Of a DNA stretch of 64,000 bases, positions 26,931 through 36,906 are shown in pieces. The notes under the pieces are model-generated. The model did not search any database and had not been told where the DNA came from. It worked only from the letters and a program-made list of their open reading frames with translations. Origin of the DNA: Ornatilinea sp. (GTDB taxonomy: Bacteria; Chloroflexota; Anaerolineae; Anaerolineales; Anaerolineaceae); contig JAHDQE010000044.1 in assembly GCA_018433975.1 (NCBI GenBank), forward strand, positions 1 to 64,000. The letters are read 5' to 3'. Made by a program: the position numbers and the translations under genes. Positions within the stretch are counted from its first letter, which is position 1; the number at the start of each line of letters is the position of its first letter.

Positions 26931-28028
26931 ATGCGTTATGTAAACGAATTTCGAGACTCCGACCTGGCGAAAGGCTTGTTAAGTCAAATCCGCAAAACCG
27001 TCACTCAAAATTGGGTGGTTATGGAAATTTGCGGTGGACAGACCCATGCCATCATGCGCTACGGACTGGACGAATTGCTGCCTCCGGAAGTGGAACTGGT
27101 CCATGGGCCGGGCTGCCCTGTATGTGTAACCTCATTGGAATTAATTGATAAAGCGCTGGAAATTGCTTCTCAACCCAACGTGATTTTCACTTCTTTTGGC
27201 GACATGCTCCGCGTGCCCGGTTCCAAAAAAGATTTATTTTCCATCCGGGCTTCCGGAGGGGACGTAAGAGTGGTCTACTCTCCATTGGATGCGGTCAAAA
27301 TCGCTCAAGAAAACCCCGACAAAGAAGTTGTATTTTTCGCCATCGGTTTTGAAACAACTGCGCCCCCCAATGTAATGAGTGTGTTACAGGCGAAGGCGCT
27401 CGGTTTAAAGAACTATTCCATTCTGGTTTCTCACGTCCGCGTTCCCCCGGCGATGAACGCTATACTTTCCTCTCCCCACAATCGCGTTCAGGGTTTCCTT
27501 GCCGCTGGTCACGTAAACACCGTGATGGGGTATTGGGAGTATCCCGAAATTGCACAGAAATACAAAGTTCCAATCGTGGTCACCGGGTTTGAACCGGTCG
27601 ATTTGCTGCGTGGGCTGCTCATGGTTTTGCAGCAGCTTGAGAACCACCAGTATGAAGTCCAGAATGCCTATTCCCGTGTGGTCACTTTTGAAGGCAATAA
27701 ACCTGCGCAGGATATGATCAACCGCACGTTTAAATCGGTGGATCGCCAGTGGCGCGGAATTGGCGTCATTCCACAAAGCGGTTGGGGATTACGGGACACC
27801 TTCGAGGAATTTGATGCAGAAAAACGCTTCAAAGTGGAGCACATTCAGACCCGCGAATCTGAAATCTGCATTGCAGGTCAAATCCTGCAGGGACTCAAAA
27901 AACCACATGATTGTCCTGCCTTTGGGACTCTATGCACCCCTCGCAACCCCTTAGGAGCCACTATGGTTTCTTCCGAAGGCGCCTGCGCGGCTTATTATCA
28001 GTATGCCAGAAATCGAAGCAATCAATAA
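26931..28028 (+). CDS. hypD: Hydrogenase maturation protein HypD
   Basis: A 365-residue HypD of usual length. Conserved elements include [10 protein letters not shown], the redox pair [16 protein letters not shown], and the C-terminal [4Fe-4S] cysteines around [10 protein letters not shown] and GACAAYY. HypD provides the scaffold and electrons for assembling the Fe(CN)2CO group with HypC. It starts 3 bases after the hypC stop. Confidence 0.96.
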   Translation: MRYVNEFRDSDLAKGLLSQIRKTVTQNWVVMEICGGQTHAIMRYGLDELLPPEVELVHGPGCPVCVTSLELIDKALEIASQPNVIFTSFGDMLRVPGSKKDLFSIRASGGDVRVVYSPLDAVKIAQENPDKEVVFFAIGFETTAPPNVMSVLQAKALGLKNYSILVSHVRVPPAMNAILSSPHNRVQGFLAAGHVNTVMGYWEYPEIAQKYKVPIVVTGFEPVDLLRGLLMVLQQLENHQYEVQNAYSRVVTFEGNKPAQDMINRTFKSVDRQWRGIGVIPQSGWGLRDTFEEFDAEKRFKVEHIQTRESEICIAGQILQGLKKPHDCPAFGTLCTPRNPLGATMVSSEGACAAYYQYARNRSNQ

Positions 28029-28040
28029 AGGAGACCTTCC

Positions 28041-29123
28041 ATGAATATCAAAGATGCTCTTCCCGCAATGGAAGGACCCGTTTGTCCGGTCCCCCTTCAT
28101 CATGCAGAACAGGTCGTGATGGGGCATGGTAGTGGCGGCAAGATGACCCAGGAACTGATCCTGAGTGTATTCATGCCGCGTTTTGAGTGCGGTCCGTTAG
28201 CTGCCGGGAATGATTTCGCAGCGGTTGGGCTGCCAAACCCGGCTGCCCTGAAGGGCCAGCTTTCTATCTCCACAGACGCCCACAGCGTGGCACCCCTCAT
28301 CTTTCCCGGCGGCGATATCGGTAAACTCGCCGTTTGCGGGACCGTGAACGACGTCAGTATGGGAGGTGCTGTACCGCTTTACCTCACCGCCAGCTTCATC
28401 CTTGAAGAAGGTCTATCCATGGATGTACTGGAAAGTATTGTGCGTTCCATGCAAGCTTCGGCAGAAGAAGCCGGGGTTCAAATTGTCGCAGGGGATACAA
28501 AAGTCGTTGAGAGGGGAAAAGCGGATGGGGTGTTTATCACCACCACCGGAATCGGCTGGATTCCTGAGGGCCGTTCAATAGGTGGTGCAGAAGCCCAACC
28601 CGGGGATAAAGTTTTGATCTCGGGTGATCTTGGTGACCATGGAATTGCAGTTTTAGCTGCTCGGGGAGAACTGGGCCTGGAAACCGCTGTGCAATCCGAT
28701 GTCGCCCCCCTCAACCACATGATCCAGGCCGTTCTTGCTGCCGCACCCCACACCCATGTCATGCGTGACCCAACTCGGGGCGGCTTGGCAACCACATTAA
28801 ACGAGATCGCCCAGCAAAGCAATGTAGGGATCATTTTGGAAGAAAACAACATCCCGATTCAACCCGCTGTCCAGGCGGCCTGCGAAATGCTGGGCTTTGA
28901 TCCGTTATATGTTGCTAATGAAGGCAAACTGATCGCGATTGTGCCCGCAGAAGAAGCAGAAGCTGCCCTCAAAGCAATGCAACAAAGTAAATACGGTGAG
29001 CACGCTGCAATCGTTGGAACCGTTTCCTCCACGCCAGTAAAACGAGTTTTGCTGCACACCCCCATGGGATCAAACCGGATTCTGGATGTCATGGCCGGAG
29101 AAATGCTGCCCCGGATTTGTTAA
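28041..29123 (+). CDS. hypE: Carbamoyl dehydratase HypE
   Basis: A 360-residue AIR-synthase-fold protein. The N-terminal MGHGSGGKMTQEL and the ATP-binding region (GTVNDVSMGGAVP) are present. The protein ends in LPRIC, the C-terminal cysteine that HypF carbamoylates and HypE dehydrates to thiocyanate. GGAG lies upstream of ATG 28041. It is the last gene of the hydrogenase block. A short hairpin (CGGATTT, arms 29112-29118 and 29122-29128) overlaps its stop codon. Confidence 0.96.
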   Translation: MNIKDALPAMEGPVCPVPLHHAEQVVMGHGSGGKMTQELILSVFMPRFECGPLAAGNDFAAVGLPNPAALKGQLSISTDAHSVAPLIFPGGDIGKLAVCGTVNDVSMGGAVPLYLTASFILEEGLSMDVLESIVRSMQASAEEAGVQIVAGDTKVVERGKADGVFITTTGIGWIPEGRSIGGAEAQPGDKVLISGDLGDHGIAVLAARGELGLETAVQSDVAPLNHMIQAVLAAAPHTHVMRDPTRGGLATTLNEIAQQSNVGIILEENNIPIQPAVQAACEMLGFDPLYVANEGKLIAIVPAEEAEAALKAMQQSKYGEHAAIVGTVSSTPVKRVLLHTPMGSNRILDVMAGEMLPRIC

Positions 29124-29151
29124 ATCCGCCCTGTTTTAAGCTTCACACTTG

Positions 29152-29182
29152 TTGCAAGCTCTTACCTATTTACGGGTATAAT
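29152..29182 (+). promoter_or_regulatory. Candidate promoter of the methyltransferase-deacetylase pair
   Basis: TATAAT at 29177-29182 is a perfect -10. The best -35 is TTGCAA (29152-29157) at a 19-base spacing, which is weak. It lies 40 bases upstream of ATG 29223. Confidence 0.35.
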
Positions 29183-29222
29183 CATTTTTAATTTTAAGTA
29201 AACTTTAAAAGAACGAGGGAAT

Positions 29223-30023
29223 ATGAAAATTAATTACCAGGAAACCACCAGTGATTTAAAAACGCGTATTGACATCCACAATAAATATGGCGGACGGGAT
29301 ATTGACGAATGGATGCTGGAAACTTTATCGCTCAAACCAGGGATGAAGATTCTGGATGTCGGCTGTGGTGCGGGGAAACAATGCTTCTCGTATTACAACG
29401 CGCTGGAAGGCAATGCCGATATCACGGGCGGTGATGTCAATCAGGAATTACTGGCTCAGGCCCGGAAAGAAAACGAGAAGATTGACAACAAAGTTAAATT
29501 CATGGAATTAAACTTTAATGAACGTTTTCCGTTTGAAGATAACAGCTTTGATCTGGTGTCCTGCTGCTTTGCAATTTACTACGCAGAAGATATTCCGTTC
29601 ACAATCCGGGAGATCCATCGCGTTTTAAAACCCGGCGGACGCATCTTTACAACCGGCCCCATGCCCGAAAATAAGCAGCTCTTTTATGACATCATCAAAG
29701 AAGCTACCGGCAAGCCCATTCCCCCCATGCCGGGCAGCTCAAGATACGCCTCTCAAATCCTGACTGCCGTCAAAGAAACTTTTGCAGAGACCGATTTGAA
29801 GATTTTTGAAAATCCGCTGACCTTTGAAAGCGCGACACCCTTTATCGACTATACTCGCGCTTCCCTGAATGAAGACAGAAAAATCTGGAACAGCCTCTTC
29901 CAGGGGAAAGATGAATTTGAAGCAATGATGTCTGGTATTACCCAGGCAGCTAACCGACGGCAAGAAAAAGATGGGAAACTGGTAATGACCAAGGTTGTTG
30001 GCGGAATCCTGGCGACAAAGTGA
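29223..30023 (+). CDS. Class I SAM-dependent methyltransferase
   Basis: A 266-residue Rossmann-fold methyltransferase with motif I ILDVGCGAGKQC, an acidic residue after strand 2 (GGDVNQELL), FDLVSCCFAIYY in motif III and the VLKPGGRIF element (IHRVLKPGG). The substrate is unknown. Its last bases overlap the GTG start of a PIG-L type deacetylase (GTGA), so the two are probably co-translated and may act on the same sugar-containing compound (inference). Confidence 0.85.
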   Translation: MKINYQETTSDLKTRIDIHNKYGGRDIDEWMLETLSLKPGMKILDVGCGAGKQCFSYYNALEGNADITGGDVNQELLAQARKENEKIDNKVKFMELNFNERFPFEDNSFDLVSCCFAIYYAEDIPFTIREIHRVLKPGGRIFTTGPMPENKQLFYDIIKEATGKPIPPMPGSSRYASQILTAVKETFAETDLKIFENPLTFESATPFIDYTRASLNEDRKIWNSLFQGKDEFEAMMSGITQAANRRQEKDGKLVMTKVVGGILATK

Positions 30024-30694
30024 ATTTTATGAAAAAACAGGACATGATGTTTTTGGGACGCCGGATAGTTTTTTTAGGCGCCCATCCGGATGACATTGAA
30101 ATTGGTGCGGGCGCACTGATCGCCCATATTGCACACAATAAACTCGCCGAGTTTCTATGCGTTACCCTTTCGGACAACCAAAAAAATCCGGAGCTTCAAA
30201 ACCTACCCTTTGAACATCGTAATAGTATGGATGTTCTGGGGGTCCCTAAAGAAAGCGATATTGTAGGGGAGTTTGTTACCCGGCGTTTCCCGGAAGCGCG
30301 ACAGGAAATTTTGGAATACATGCTCAACATCAATCGCACTTTCCAGCCCGATCTAGTTTTTGTGCACACAAAAGCGGACCTGCATCAGGATCACCAGACC
30401 GTGACAGAAGAGGCTTTGCGCGCATTTCGCGGAATCACCGTTCTTGGTTTTGATGTGATCCGTAGCAGCTATGGCTTTTTCCCAAATTTCCTCACCACTG
30501 TGACGGAAAAAGACGTGCAGATGAAAATTAAAGCACTGGCCCAGTACAAGACCTATGCAGATCGTTATTATTTCAACGCTGAAATTACCCGCTCTACGTT
30601 AATCCGCAACGGTGCAATTGCAGAACGACCTTTCGCAGAAGGTTTTGATACCCTCCGGGTAGTGGGTTCATTCGGTGATAGTTCCAAATGTTAA
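30020..30694 (+). CDS. PIG-L/LmbE-family N-deacetylase
   Basis: A 224-residue protein with the PIG-L zinc site: AHPDDIEIGAGA near the N-terminus and HTKADLHQDHQT in the middle. Family members deacetylate N-acetylglucosamine-containing compounds, as in bacillithiol, mycothiol or glycolipid synthesis. No glycosyltransferase partner is nearby, so the product is unknown. The GTG start overlaps the preceding stop by 4 bases; ATG 30029 is an alternative. A strong terminator follows. Confidence 0.85.
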   Translation: MNFMKKQDMMFLGRRIVFLGAHPDDIEIGAGALIAHIAHNKLAEFLCVTLSDNQKNPELQNLPFEHRNSMDVLGVPKESDIVGEFVTRRFPEARQEILEYMLNINRTFQPDLVFVHTKADLHQDHQTVTEEALRAFRGITVLGFDVIRSSYGFFPNFLTTVTEKDVQMKIKALAQYKTYADRYYFNAEITRSTLIRNGAIAERPFAEGFDTLRVVGSFGDSSKC

Positions 30695-30720
30695 TTTCCC
30701 TGACTCTTTACTAGGCATAA

Positions 30721-30755
30721 AAAAAACTCCGGCGAAAGCGCCGGAGTTTTTTTTA
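30721..30755. terminator. Bidirectional intrinsic terminator
   Basis: A 9-bp GC-rich stem (ACTCCGGCG, arms 30726-30734 and 30739-30747) with loop AAAG, flanked by an A run on one side and eight Ts on the other. It lies between the convergent deacetylase gene and the suf operon and can end both. Confidence 0.92.
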
Positions 30756-30767
30756 TAAACTAAAATT

Positions 30768-31115
30768 TTAGGATCTTTTAACACCAATTTCAACCTGCCC
30801 ATCAACAACTCGTATCGGATAAACAGGCACATCCAATACGGCTGGGAGGGTCAGTGCTTCTCCCGAGCGGACATCAAAGCGGGCGCCATGGCGTGGGCAG
30901 ATAATTTGATGATCATCCAGCATACCATCTCCCAATGGCCCATTATCGTGGGTGCAAACATCCGCCATGGCAAACAATCTACCATGGATATTCAGGATTA
31001 CAATCGGATCATCATTAATTTCAATGAAAAGCCGGTCGTTCTCGGGGATATCCTCCACCGGCACCACCGGATAAAACTCATATTCATTCAGATCAAAAGA
31101 TGCTGTTTCAGACAT
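30768..31115 (-). CDS. Rieske [2Fe-2S] ferredoxin-like protein
   Basis: A 115-residue soluble Rieske-domain protein. The cluster ligands are in DVCTHDNGPL and CPRHGARFDV, matching the C-x-H and C-x2-H pairs. It resembles small nitrite-reductase-type or dioxygenase-type ferredoxins and has no membrane anchor. ATG 31115 shares one base with the sufU stop (TGATG). It is the last gene of the suf operon, so it may be an electron donor to, or client of, the SUF machinery (inference). Confidence 0.87.
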   Translation of the reverse strand: MSETASFDLNEYEFYPVVPVEDIPENDRLFIEINDDPIVILNIHGRLFAMADVCTHDNGPLGDGMLDDHQIICPRHGARFDVRSGEALTLPAVLDVPVYPIRVVDGQVEIGVKRS

Positions 31116-31525
31116 CAATTCCCCTCATCCCCCTCCACCAGCTTATCACTGGCCTGATCCAGGCCATACACGCCGGCCTTCAATACCTTCAGGGGTAAAA
31201 GAGCACATTTCAAACGAACAGGGCCAAGTTCAATGCCCAACAAATCGAGAACATCCTCTTTCGTCATCGCTTTAACCTCTTCCACCGAACGCCCAATAAT
31301 TGCCTCAATAAGCAAATCTGCGGACGCAGTAGAGATGGCGCAGCCGTGCCCGCTGAATGCAGCCTCTGTAATCTTACCCGTCGAGTCTGTGCGGACATCT
31401 ACACGAATATGATCTCCACAGAATGGATTTTCATCCTCAAACGAATAGTCGTGTGGGTCCAGCGTGCCGCGGTTTTGAGGATTCTTATGTCTTTCAATAA
31501 TTACTTCTCGATATAAATCATCCAT
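31115..31525 (-). CDS. sufU: Iron-sulfur assembly protein SufU
   Basis: A 136-residue IscU-fold protein. Three conserved cysteines are present: C36 (NPFCGD), one in GHGCAIS and one in RLKCALLP. The extended region between the second and third cysteine is typical of SufU. In Firmicutes SufU binds zinc and accepts sulfur from SufS; the same role is expected here, since sufS is directly upstream (21 bases) in the same operon. Confidence 0.92.
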   Translation of the reverse strand: MDDLYREVIIERHKNPQNRGTLDPHDYSFEDENPFCGDHIRVDVRTDSTGKITEAAFSGHGCAISTASADLLIEAIIGRSVEEVKAMTKEDVLDLLGIELGPVRLKCALLPLKVLKAGVYGLDQASDKLVEGDEGN

Positions 31526-31546
31526 AATTTCTGTATATTCCTGAGA

Positions 31547-32785
31547 CTACGCAAAAAGCTTATTCACATGCAATAAACCTTCTGCCAATTTATTAACTTC
31601 ATCCAATGTGTTGTACAGATAAAAACTGGCCCGAGTCGTCGCCGGGAGGCCGTATTTTTCGTGCAGCGGCATCGCACAGTGATGTCCGGCACGAACGGCA
31701 ATACCCAAATCATCTAAAACCTGTGACACGTCATGTGGATGCACGCCTTCTACCGTAAACGAAAACACTGCACCTTTTTGCTCGGCTGAACCATAAACCC
31801 TCAAACCGGGGACTTTTGCCAGCTGCTTTGCCCCATAGTGCATGATTTCCTGCTCGTGAAGCGCAATCTGCTCCATTCCAACTGCGTTCAAATAGTCGAC
31901 AGCAGCGCCTAATCCAATCACTTCGGCAATCGCAGGAGTTCCGGCTTCAAACTTGTGTGGAAGGTCATTCGGCGTAAAAGAGCGGAGGTAAACCTTCTTA
32001 ATCATGTCCCCGCCACCCAAAAATGGCGGCATGCGGTCTAAAAGCTCCTCTTTTCCATACAGCACACCAATCCCTGTCGGGCCGCACATTTTGTGTCCTG
32101 AAAACGCCAGAAAATCCGCATCCAGCTCCTGTACATCCACAGGAAGATGCGGAACGGATTGCGCCCCATCCAGCAGCACCAGCGCGCCGGCTTGATGCGC
32201 TGCTGCAATCATTTCCTTTGCAGGATTAATGGTTCCCAACACATTCGACATGTGAGTAAACGCAACCAGTTTAGGAGCCTGTTCAAGAAGCTGGCGATAC
32301 ACATCCAGGTCCAAAACCCCTGTCGCATCAACCGGAATAAACTCCAATTTAAAGCCTATTTGCGAAGCAAGCAGTTGCCACGGAACCAGGTTGGAATGAT
32401 GCTCCATCTCCGTTAGCACAATCATGTCGCCCGCCTGAAGCGTACTGCGTCCCCATGAATTCGCCACCAGGTTGATCGATTCGGTGGTGTTGCGGGTAAA
32501 CACAATCTCACGAGAGTGCGCTGCATGGATAAATTTCGCAATCCGCTGCCGGGCACCCTCATATTGTGCGGTTGCCTCTTCAGCCAGGGTGTGGATTCCC
32601 CGATGAATATTGGCGTTGGAGTGCCGATAATAATGATCCATCGCCTCCAAAACCTCATTTGGCTTTTGAGAAGTTGCCGCAGAATCAAGATAGATCAAAT
32701 CAAGATTTGATCTGACCTTTCGCTTCAATGTTGGAAAATCGGCCTTGATTTTTTGAATATCCAATTTTGCTTCTAGCTGGTCCAT
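31547..32785 (-). CDS. sufS: Cysteine desulfurase SufS
   Basis: A 412-residue PLP enzyme of the group II cysteine desulfurases, which supplies persulfide sulfur for Fe-S clusters. It has the N-terminal YLDSAATSQKP, a PLP-phosphate region (TRNTTESINLVA), the PLP lysine in FSGHKMCGPTGIG, and the short active-site loop RAGHHCAMPL with the catalytic Cys. Pairing with SufU rather than SufE follows from the gene order. Confidence 0.95.
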   Translation of the reverse strand: MDQLEAKLDIQKIKADFPTLKRKVRSNLDLIYLDSAATSQKPNEVLEAMDHYYRHSNANIHRGIHTLAEEATAQYEGARQRIAKFIHAAHSREIVFTRNTTESINLVANSWGRSTLQAGDMIVLTEMEHHSNLVPWQLLASQIGFKLEFIPVDATGVLDLDVYRQLLEQAPKLVAFTHMSNVLGTINPAKEMIAAAHQAGALVLLDGAQSVPHLPVDVQELDADFLAFSGHKMCGPTGIGVLYGKEELLDRMPPFLGGGDMIKKVYLRSFTPNDLPHKFEAGTPAIAEVIGLGAAVDYLNAVGMEQIALHEQEIMHYGAKQLAKVPGLRVYGSAEQKGAVFSFTVEGVHPHDVSQVLDDLGIAVRAGHHCAMPLHEKYGLPATTRASFYLYNTLDEVNKLAEGLLHVNKLFA

Positions 32786-32809
32786 AAAACACCATTAAAG
32801 GTTGTTTGC

Positions 32810-33100
32810 TTAAAAATCCGGAAGCCTCGGTTTCGATGTCTTTTCTTGAGGCATTCGAATGTGTATGGAATTGGATGGATACCAAAGAATATGATCAGGA
32901 ACCATCCACCCGTCTGTCAGATAAACATCCATCTGAAATTGAACTGCCACCATTTTAGAATCTACTTGAACTACAATTCCCGAAACCCAACTTCGAATAC
33001 GTTGGCCGTCCCGATCGTGGTCGCAAAAAACTTCAACTACATCGCCAACCTGATAAGCGCTTTCTGGATCGGGGGCTTTCATAAAAGGAACAGATGCCAT
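32810..33100 (-). CDS. Small uncharacterised protein inside the suf operon
   Basis: A 96-residue protein that I do not recognise. It is rich in beta-strand-forming residues (YQVGDVVEVFCDHDRDG, SWVSGIVVQVDSK, MVAVQFQ) and looks like a small Tudor or KOW-like barrel, with a basic tail. ATG 33100 is chosen because GGAG lies 7 bases upstream. It sits between sufD and sufS on the same strand with short gaps (79 and 24 bases), so it is likely expressed with them. A single Cys is present, so it is not an obvious scaffold. Confidence 0.7.
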   Translation of the reverse strand: MASVPFMKAPDPESAYQVGDVVEVFCDHDRDGQRIRSWVSGIVVQVDSKMVAVQFQMDVYLTDGWMVPDHILWYPSNSIHIRMPQEKTSKPRLPDF

Positions 33101-33179
33101 ATCATATCTCCAATTGCTTAAGGTGTTGCACACGCATATCTTTAAATTCTATCATGTCCAACTCATTACATAAAGAAGA

Positions 33180-34538
33180 TTATCCTTTGAAACTGGCCAT
33201 TTTTGAATGAATAGCCTTCTGGAATCGTTCTCTTACGCCATCAAAAGGTATTCGCTGCATGATTGGGTCAAAAAAGCCTTCAACAACCAATCGCTCAGCT
33301 TCCTGCTTAGGGATACCGCGGCTCTGGAGATAAAATACCGGCTCTGGGTCTATCTTTCCAACCGTTGCCCCGTGTGTACAGCGCACATCATCTGTTTTTA
33401 TTTCCAATCCGGGGATCGAATCTGCTCGAGCTTCTTCACTCAAGACCAGGTTTCGATTGGCCTGATATCCATCGGTTTTTGAAGCACCCGGAGCCACATA
33501 AATCATCCCCTGCCACACAGAACGGCTTTCTCCCAGCAAAGCGCCCTTGAAAAGCAAGTCACTGTTTGTGTTTGGCGCCAGATGATTTTGCTGGGTATCA
33601 TGATCCAGATGTTGGTCATGATCCGTAAAGTAAAAACCGGACATTCTGCCCGTGCTTCCCCGTCCCACCAAGTCCAGATCAGAAAAGTTTTTTGTCAGGT
33701 GAGAACCCACCGCGCCGAAAATCCAATCCAGGTTTCCATCCCGATCGACTTTAACACGCTCATGGCTGAAATTCCACACATGCTCACCCCAAGATTGCAG
33801 TTCTACAAACCGCAGGTTTGCTGCCGGGCCGACATAAATTTCCACAATGCCCGAATGTAAAGTTTGGCAATCCTGTTCTATGGGAGAAGCAGCTTCATGC
33901 ACATAGGTCACCGAAGAATCTTCCTCAAGGTAAACCATGATATGAGAAAAATAGGCCAGAGATTTTCCCGGGCCCCACAGCAAACTGTGGAGCGGCTTTT
34001 CCAGATGCACGCCACGGGGGACATACAACAACACCCCTCCCTGGCTCAATGCGGCTGCCATCGCCGCAAATTTTCCATCCTCCGGAGAGACCACTTTTCC
34101 CATGATTTTATCCAGTATTTCCGGATATTCCAACTCTGCTGTTCTCAAATCCGTGAAAACAACCCCTTGAGCCTCAATCTCCTCATCAATTTCAACCTGA
34201 ACACCACCGGGCATCATAACCACCTGTCCACCGTGGCTATCTCCTGTCAGGGGTTCCAGCAGGTCTTCGGGTACTTCCGGATAATCCAGATAGGCCTTGT
34301 TCGCCGGGATTTGAAAAGAATCCCGCTTCAATAAATGCAAATCCGTTCTGCGCCAGGGTTCGTCTTTTAAACTGGGCAGAGGCAGCTCTTTGTAAATCTT
34401 CCAGGCTGCTTTTCGATAATTTGTCACCCGCTCGTTCTCGGCGGGAAGCGACATCATTTCTTCACGAAATGAAAAATCACTTTCCGCTCGTGCGCCGCGT
34501 TGTCGTCCTCTCGAAACAATCACAGGTGTATTCGCCAT
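33180..34538 (-). CDS. sufD: SufD, subunit of the SufBCD scaffold
   Basis: A 452-residue SufB/SufD family protein with an N-terminal helical part and a right-handed beta-helix core. The conserved C-terminal part includes TDDVRCTHGATVGKIDPEPVFYLQSRG, with the His typical of SufD, and SKTDGYQANRNL. It forms the heterodimer with SufB on which clusters are built, driven by SufC. It starts 48 bases after sufB. Confidence 0.93.
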   Translation of the reverse strand: MANTPVIVSRGRQRGARAESDFSFREEMMSLPAENERVTNYRKAAWKIYKELPLPSLKDEPWRRTDLHLLKRDSFQIPANKAYLDYPEVPEDLLEPLTGDSHGGQVVMMPGGVQVEIDEEIEAQGVVFTDLRTAELEYPEILDKIMGKVVSPEDGKFAAMAAALSQGGVLLYVPRGVHLEKPLHSLLWGPGKSLAYFSHIMVYLEEDSSVTYVHEAASPIEQDCQTLHSGIVEIYVGPAANLRFVELQSWGEHVWNFSHERVKVDRDGNLDWIFGAVGSHLTKNFSDLDLVGRGSTGRMSGFYFTDHDQHLDHDTQQNHLAPNTNSDLLFKGALLGESRSVWQGMIYVAPGASKTDGYQANRNLVLSEEARADSIPGLEIKTDDVRCTHGATVGKIDPEPVFYLQSRGIPKQEAERLVVEGFFDPIMQRIPFDGVRERFQKAIHSKMASFKG

Positions 34539-34586
34539 AAGATTGCTGTTTCCTTCTTCTATGCTTAATTCCAGACTAAATTATGA

Positions 34587-36002
34587 TTATCCAACCGATC
34601 CTTCCATTTGAAGCTGGATCAGTCGGTTCATTTCCACTGCATACTCCATGGGCAATTCTTTTACCAGAGGTTCAATAAACCCGGAGACCACCATAGTGGC
34701 CGCTTCTTCTGCGGACAAACCACGGCTCATCAAATAGAAAAGCTGTTCCTCGCCCACTTTTGAAACAGAAGCCTCGTGCCCAATGGTCACATTCTTCTCT
34801 TCAATTTCGATATATGGATAGGTATCGGATTGGGATTCCGGATCCATCAGGAGCGCATCACAGACCACATTCGAGCGGACGTTATCGGCTCCTTCGTGAA
34901 CTTTCAACAGCCCACGATAAGATGCGCGACCGCCGCCCTTGCTGATGGATTTCGAAGTGATCTTTGAACTGGTATTTGGTGCAAAATGAAGCATTTTGCC
35001 GCCGGCATCCTGAATCTGCCCCGGTCCGGCAAAAGCCATCGAAAGAATTTCACCGTGCGCGCCTTCCCCTACCAGATAACACGAGGGGTATTTCATCGTA
35101 ACTTTTGAACCCAGATTCGCATCCACCCATTCCATGGTCCCGCCTTCATGGACAATCGCCCTTTGGGTCACCAGGTTATATACATTGTGTGACCAGTTTT
35201 GGATCGTCGAATAGCGCACCCGCGCATTTTTCTTGACCACAATTTCAATCACACCACTATGAAAAGAATTCGTTGAATACTGCGGGGCTGTACAACCCTC
35301 CACATAATTCACCTGTGAACCCTCGTCCGCGATGATAATCGTACGTTCAAACTGTCCGATGTTTGCAGAATTTAATCGGAAATAAGCCTGCAATGGCAGT
35401 TCCACTTTTACATTCGGGGGAATATACACAAAGGAGCCGCCCGACCAGACCGCGCTGTTTAAAGCCGCGAAGGCGTTATCCTCAATCGGAATCACCTTTC
35501 CAAAATGCTCGCGGAATAAATCCGGATATTTTTTCAGGCCGTTTTCAATACTCTCAAAGATCACACCCTGCTTAGAAAGATGTTCCAGGACATTATGATA
35601 AACCATCTCCGATTCATATTGCGCACCCACACCGGCCAGGAAGCGCTGTTCAGCTTCAGGAATTCCCAAACGGTCAAATGTATTCTTAATTGCGTCCGGC
35701 ACATCCTCCCAATCACGGCCTTCCATTTCAGTGGGTTTCACATAGAAATAAATCTCGTCCAGGTTCAAATCGGATAAATCCGGTCCCCAGGTAGGGATTG
35801 GACGCTGTTGGAAATGTTTTAAAGCTCGCAGCCGAAAATCCAACATCCACTCCGGTTCACCCTTCTGCGCAGAAATCTGTGCCACAACTGTTTCATCAAG
35901 GCCTTTTCGCGTTTTAAAAACAAAAGTTTCCGGATCTTTAAATCCATAACGATATTGGCCTAAATCATTGAGGAAATCCATAGAGCCCGGATTCTCACTC
36001 AT
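34587..36002 (-). CDS. sufB: SufB, cluster-assembly subunit of SufBCD
   Basis: A 471-residue SufB. Conserved features include [18 protein letters not shown] with a likely persulfide-accepting Cys, [10 protein letters not shown] with the second functional Cys, and the C-terminal [20 protein letters not shown] 36002 directly follows GGAGG at 5 bases; an upstream in-frame start at 36014 would place the ribosome-binding site inside the gene. It is the second gene of the operon, after sufC. Confidence 0.96.
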   Translation of the reverse strand: MSENPGSMDFLNDLGQYRYGFKDPETFVFKTRKGLDETVVAQISAQKGEPEWMLDFRLRALKHFQQRPIPTWGPDLSDLNLDEIYFYVKPTEMEGRDWEDVPDAIKNTFDRLGIPEAEQRFLAGVGAQYESEMVYHNVLEHLSKQGVIFESIENGLKKYPDLFREHFGKVIPIEDNAFAALNSAVWSGGSFVYIPPNVKVELPLQAYFRLNSANIGQFERTIIIADEGSQVNYVEGCTAPQYSTNSFHSGVIEIVVKKNARVRYSTIQNWSHNVYNLVTQRAIVHEGGTMEWVDANLGSKVTMKYPSCYLVGEGAHGEILSMAFAGPGQIQDAGGKMLHFAPNTSSKITSKSISKGGGRASYRGLLKVHEGADNVRSNVVCDALLMDPESQSDTYPYIEIEEKNVTIGHEASVSKVGEEQLFYLMSRGLSAEEAATMVVSGFIEPLVKELPMEYAVEMNRLIQLQMEGSVG

Positions 36003-36050
36003 GACAACCTCCATATTTCCAGTAATATTGCTCAGGCGATCTAGTCCCGC

Positions 36051-36812
36051 CTAAGCGTGTTTTTCTCGTACTGCCTCATATCCGTGCTCTTCCAGGTACA
36101 GCGCCAGTTCCGGGCCACCCGATTCGACAATTCGGCCATCCAGCATTACGTGCACCACATCCGGTTTAACATAGTTCAAAATACGCTGATAGTGTGTAAT
36201 AACCAGAGCCCCCATTTGCGGTCCGCGCAGAGCATTAACACCTTCGGATACGATCCGCAAAGCATCGATGTCCAAGCCGGAATCGGTTTCGTCCAATATT
36301 GCGATTTCCGGCTCAAGAGTCGCCATCTGCAAAATCTCGGCCCGTTTTTTCTCCCCACCAGAAAAACCGTCATTCAAATAACGACCGGCAAAACTGTGAT
36401 CCATTTTTAAAAGATCCATCTTCGCCTTTAAAAGTCGTCTAAACTCAACAATTGGGATACCTTTATCTTCAGAATTATCCCCTCGACGACGTGCGTTTAG
36501 CGCCGATCTTAAAAAATTCGCGAGGGTAACCCCGGGTATTGCCACCGGGTATTGAAAAGCCAGAAAAATGCCTAATCGTGAGCGAGCATCTGGCGACAAA
36601 TCCAGAATATTTTCTCCTTTGAACAGAGCTTCCCCGCTCATAACCTCATAAGCAGGATTTCCCATCAAGGTATACGCCAATGTAGATTTCCCCGTTCCAT
36701 TTGGGCCCATAACCGCATGAATCTCACCCTTGGGGAGTGTCAGGTTGACCCCTTTTAGAATTTCGTTTCCTTCTACACTGACATGCAAATCTCGAATTAC
36801 CAATTCGGACAT
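36051..36812 (-). CDS. sufC: SufC, ATPase of the SufBCD complex
   Basis: A 253-residue ABC-type ATPase. Walker A is GPNGTGKST, the signature is [12 protein letters not shown], and Walker B is [13 protein letters not shown]; this D-loop spacing is typical of SufC. It powers conformational change of SufBD. It is the promoter-proximal gene of the suf operon, with AAGGAG upstream of its ATG and a good promoter about 65-95 bases upstream. Confidence 0.97.
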   Translation of the reverse strand: MSELVIRDLHVSVEGNEILKGVNLTLPKGEIHAVMGPNGTGKSTLAYTLMGNPAYEVMSGEALFKGENILDLSPDARSRLGIFLAFQYPVAIPGVTLANFLRSALNARRRGDNSEDKGIPIVEFRRLLKAKMDLLKMDHSFAGRYLNDGFSGGEKKRAEILQMATLEPEIAILDETDSGLDIDALRIVSEGVNALRGPQMGALVITHYQRILNYVKPDVVHVMLDGRIVESGGPELALYLEEHGYEAVREKHA

Positions 36813-36877
36813 GGAATAAAATCTCCTTACACAGTTTTCACCTGTCGATGATGATTATTTTGATTAATGTTTTGAGA

Positions 36878-36906
36878 ATTATAACATAACGGCCAGGCAA
36901 GGTCAA
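36878..36906 (-). promoter_or_regulatory. suf operon promoter with extended -10
   Basis: On the minus strand TTGACC (36906-36901) is followed after 17 bases by a perfect TATAAT (36883-36878), preceded by TGT, which makes an extended -10. It is the only near-consensus promoter upstream of sufC. An AT-rich inverted repeat (ATATTT, TACAT, AAATAT at 36906-36922 on the plus strand) abuts the -35. Confidence 0.75.
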
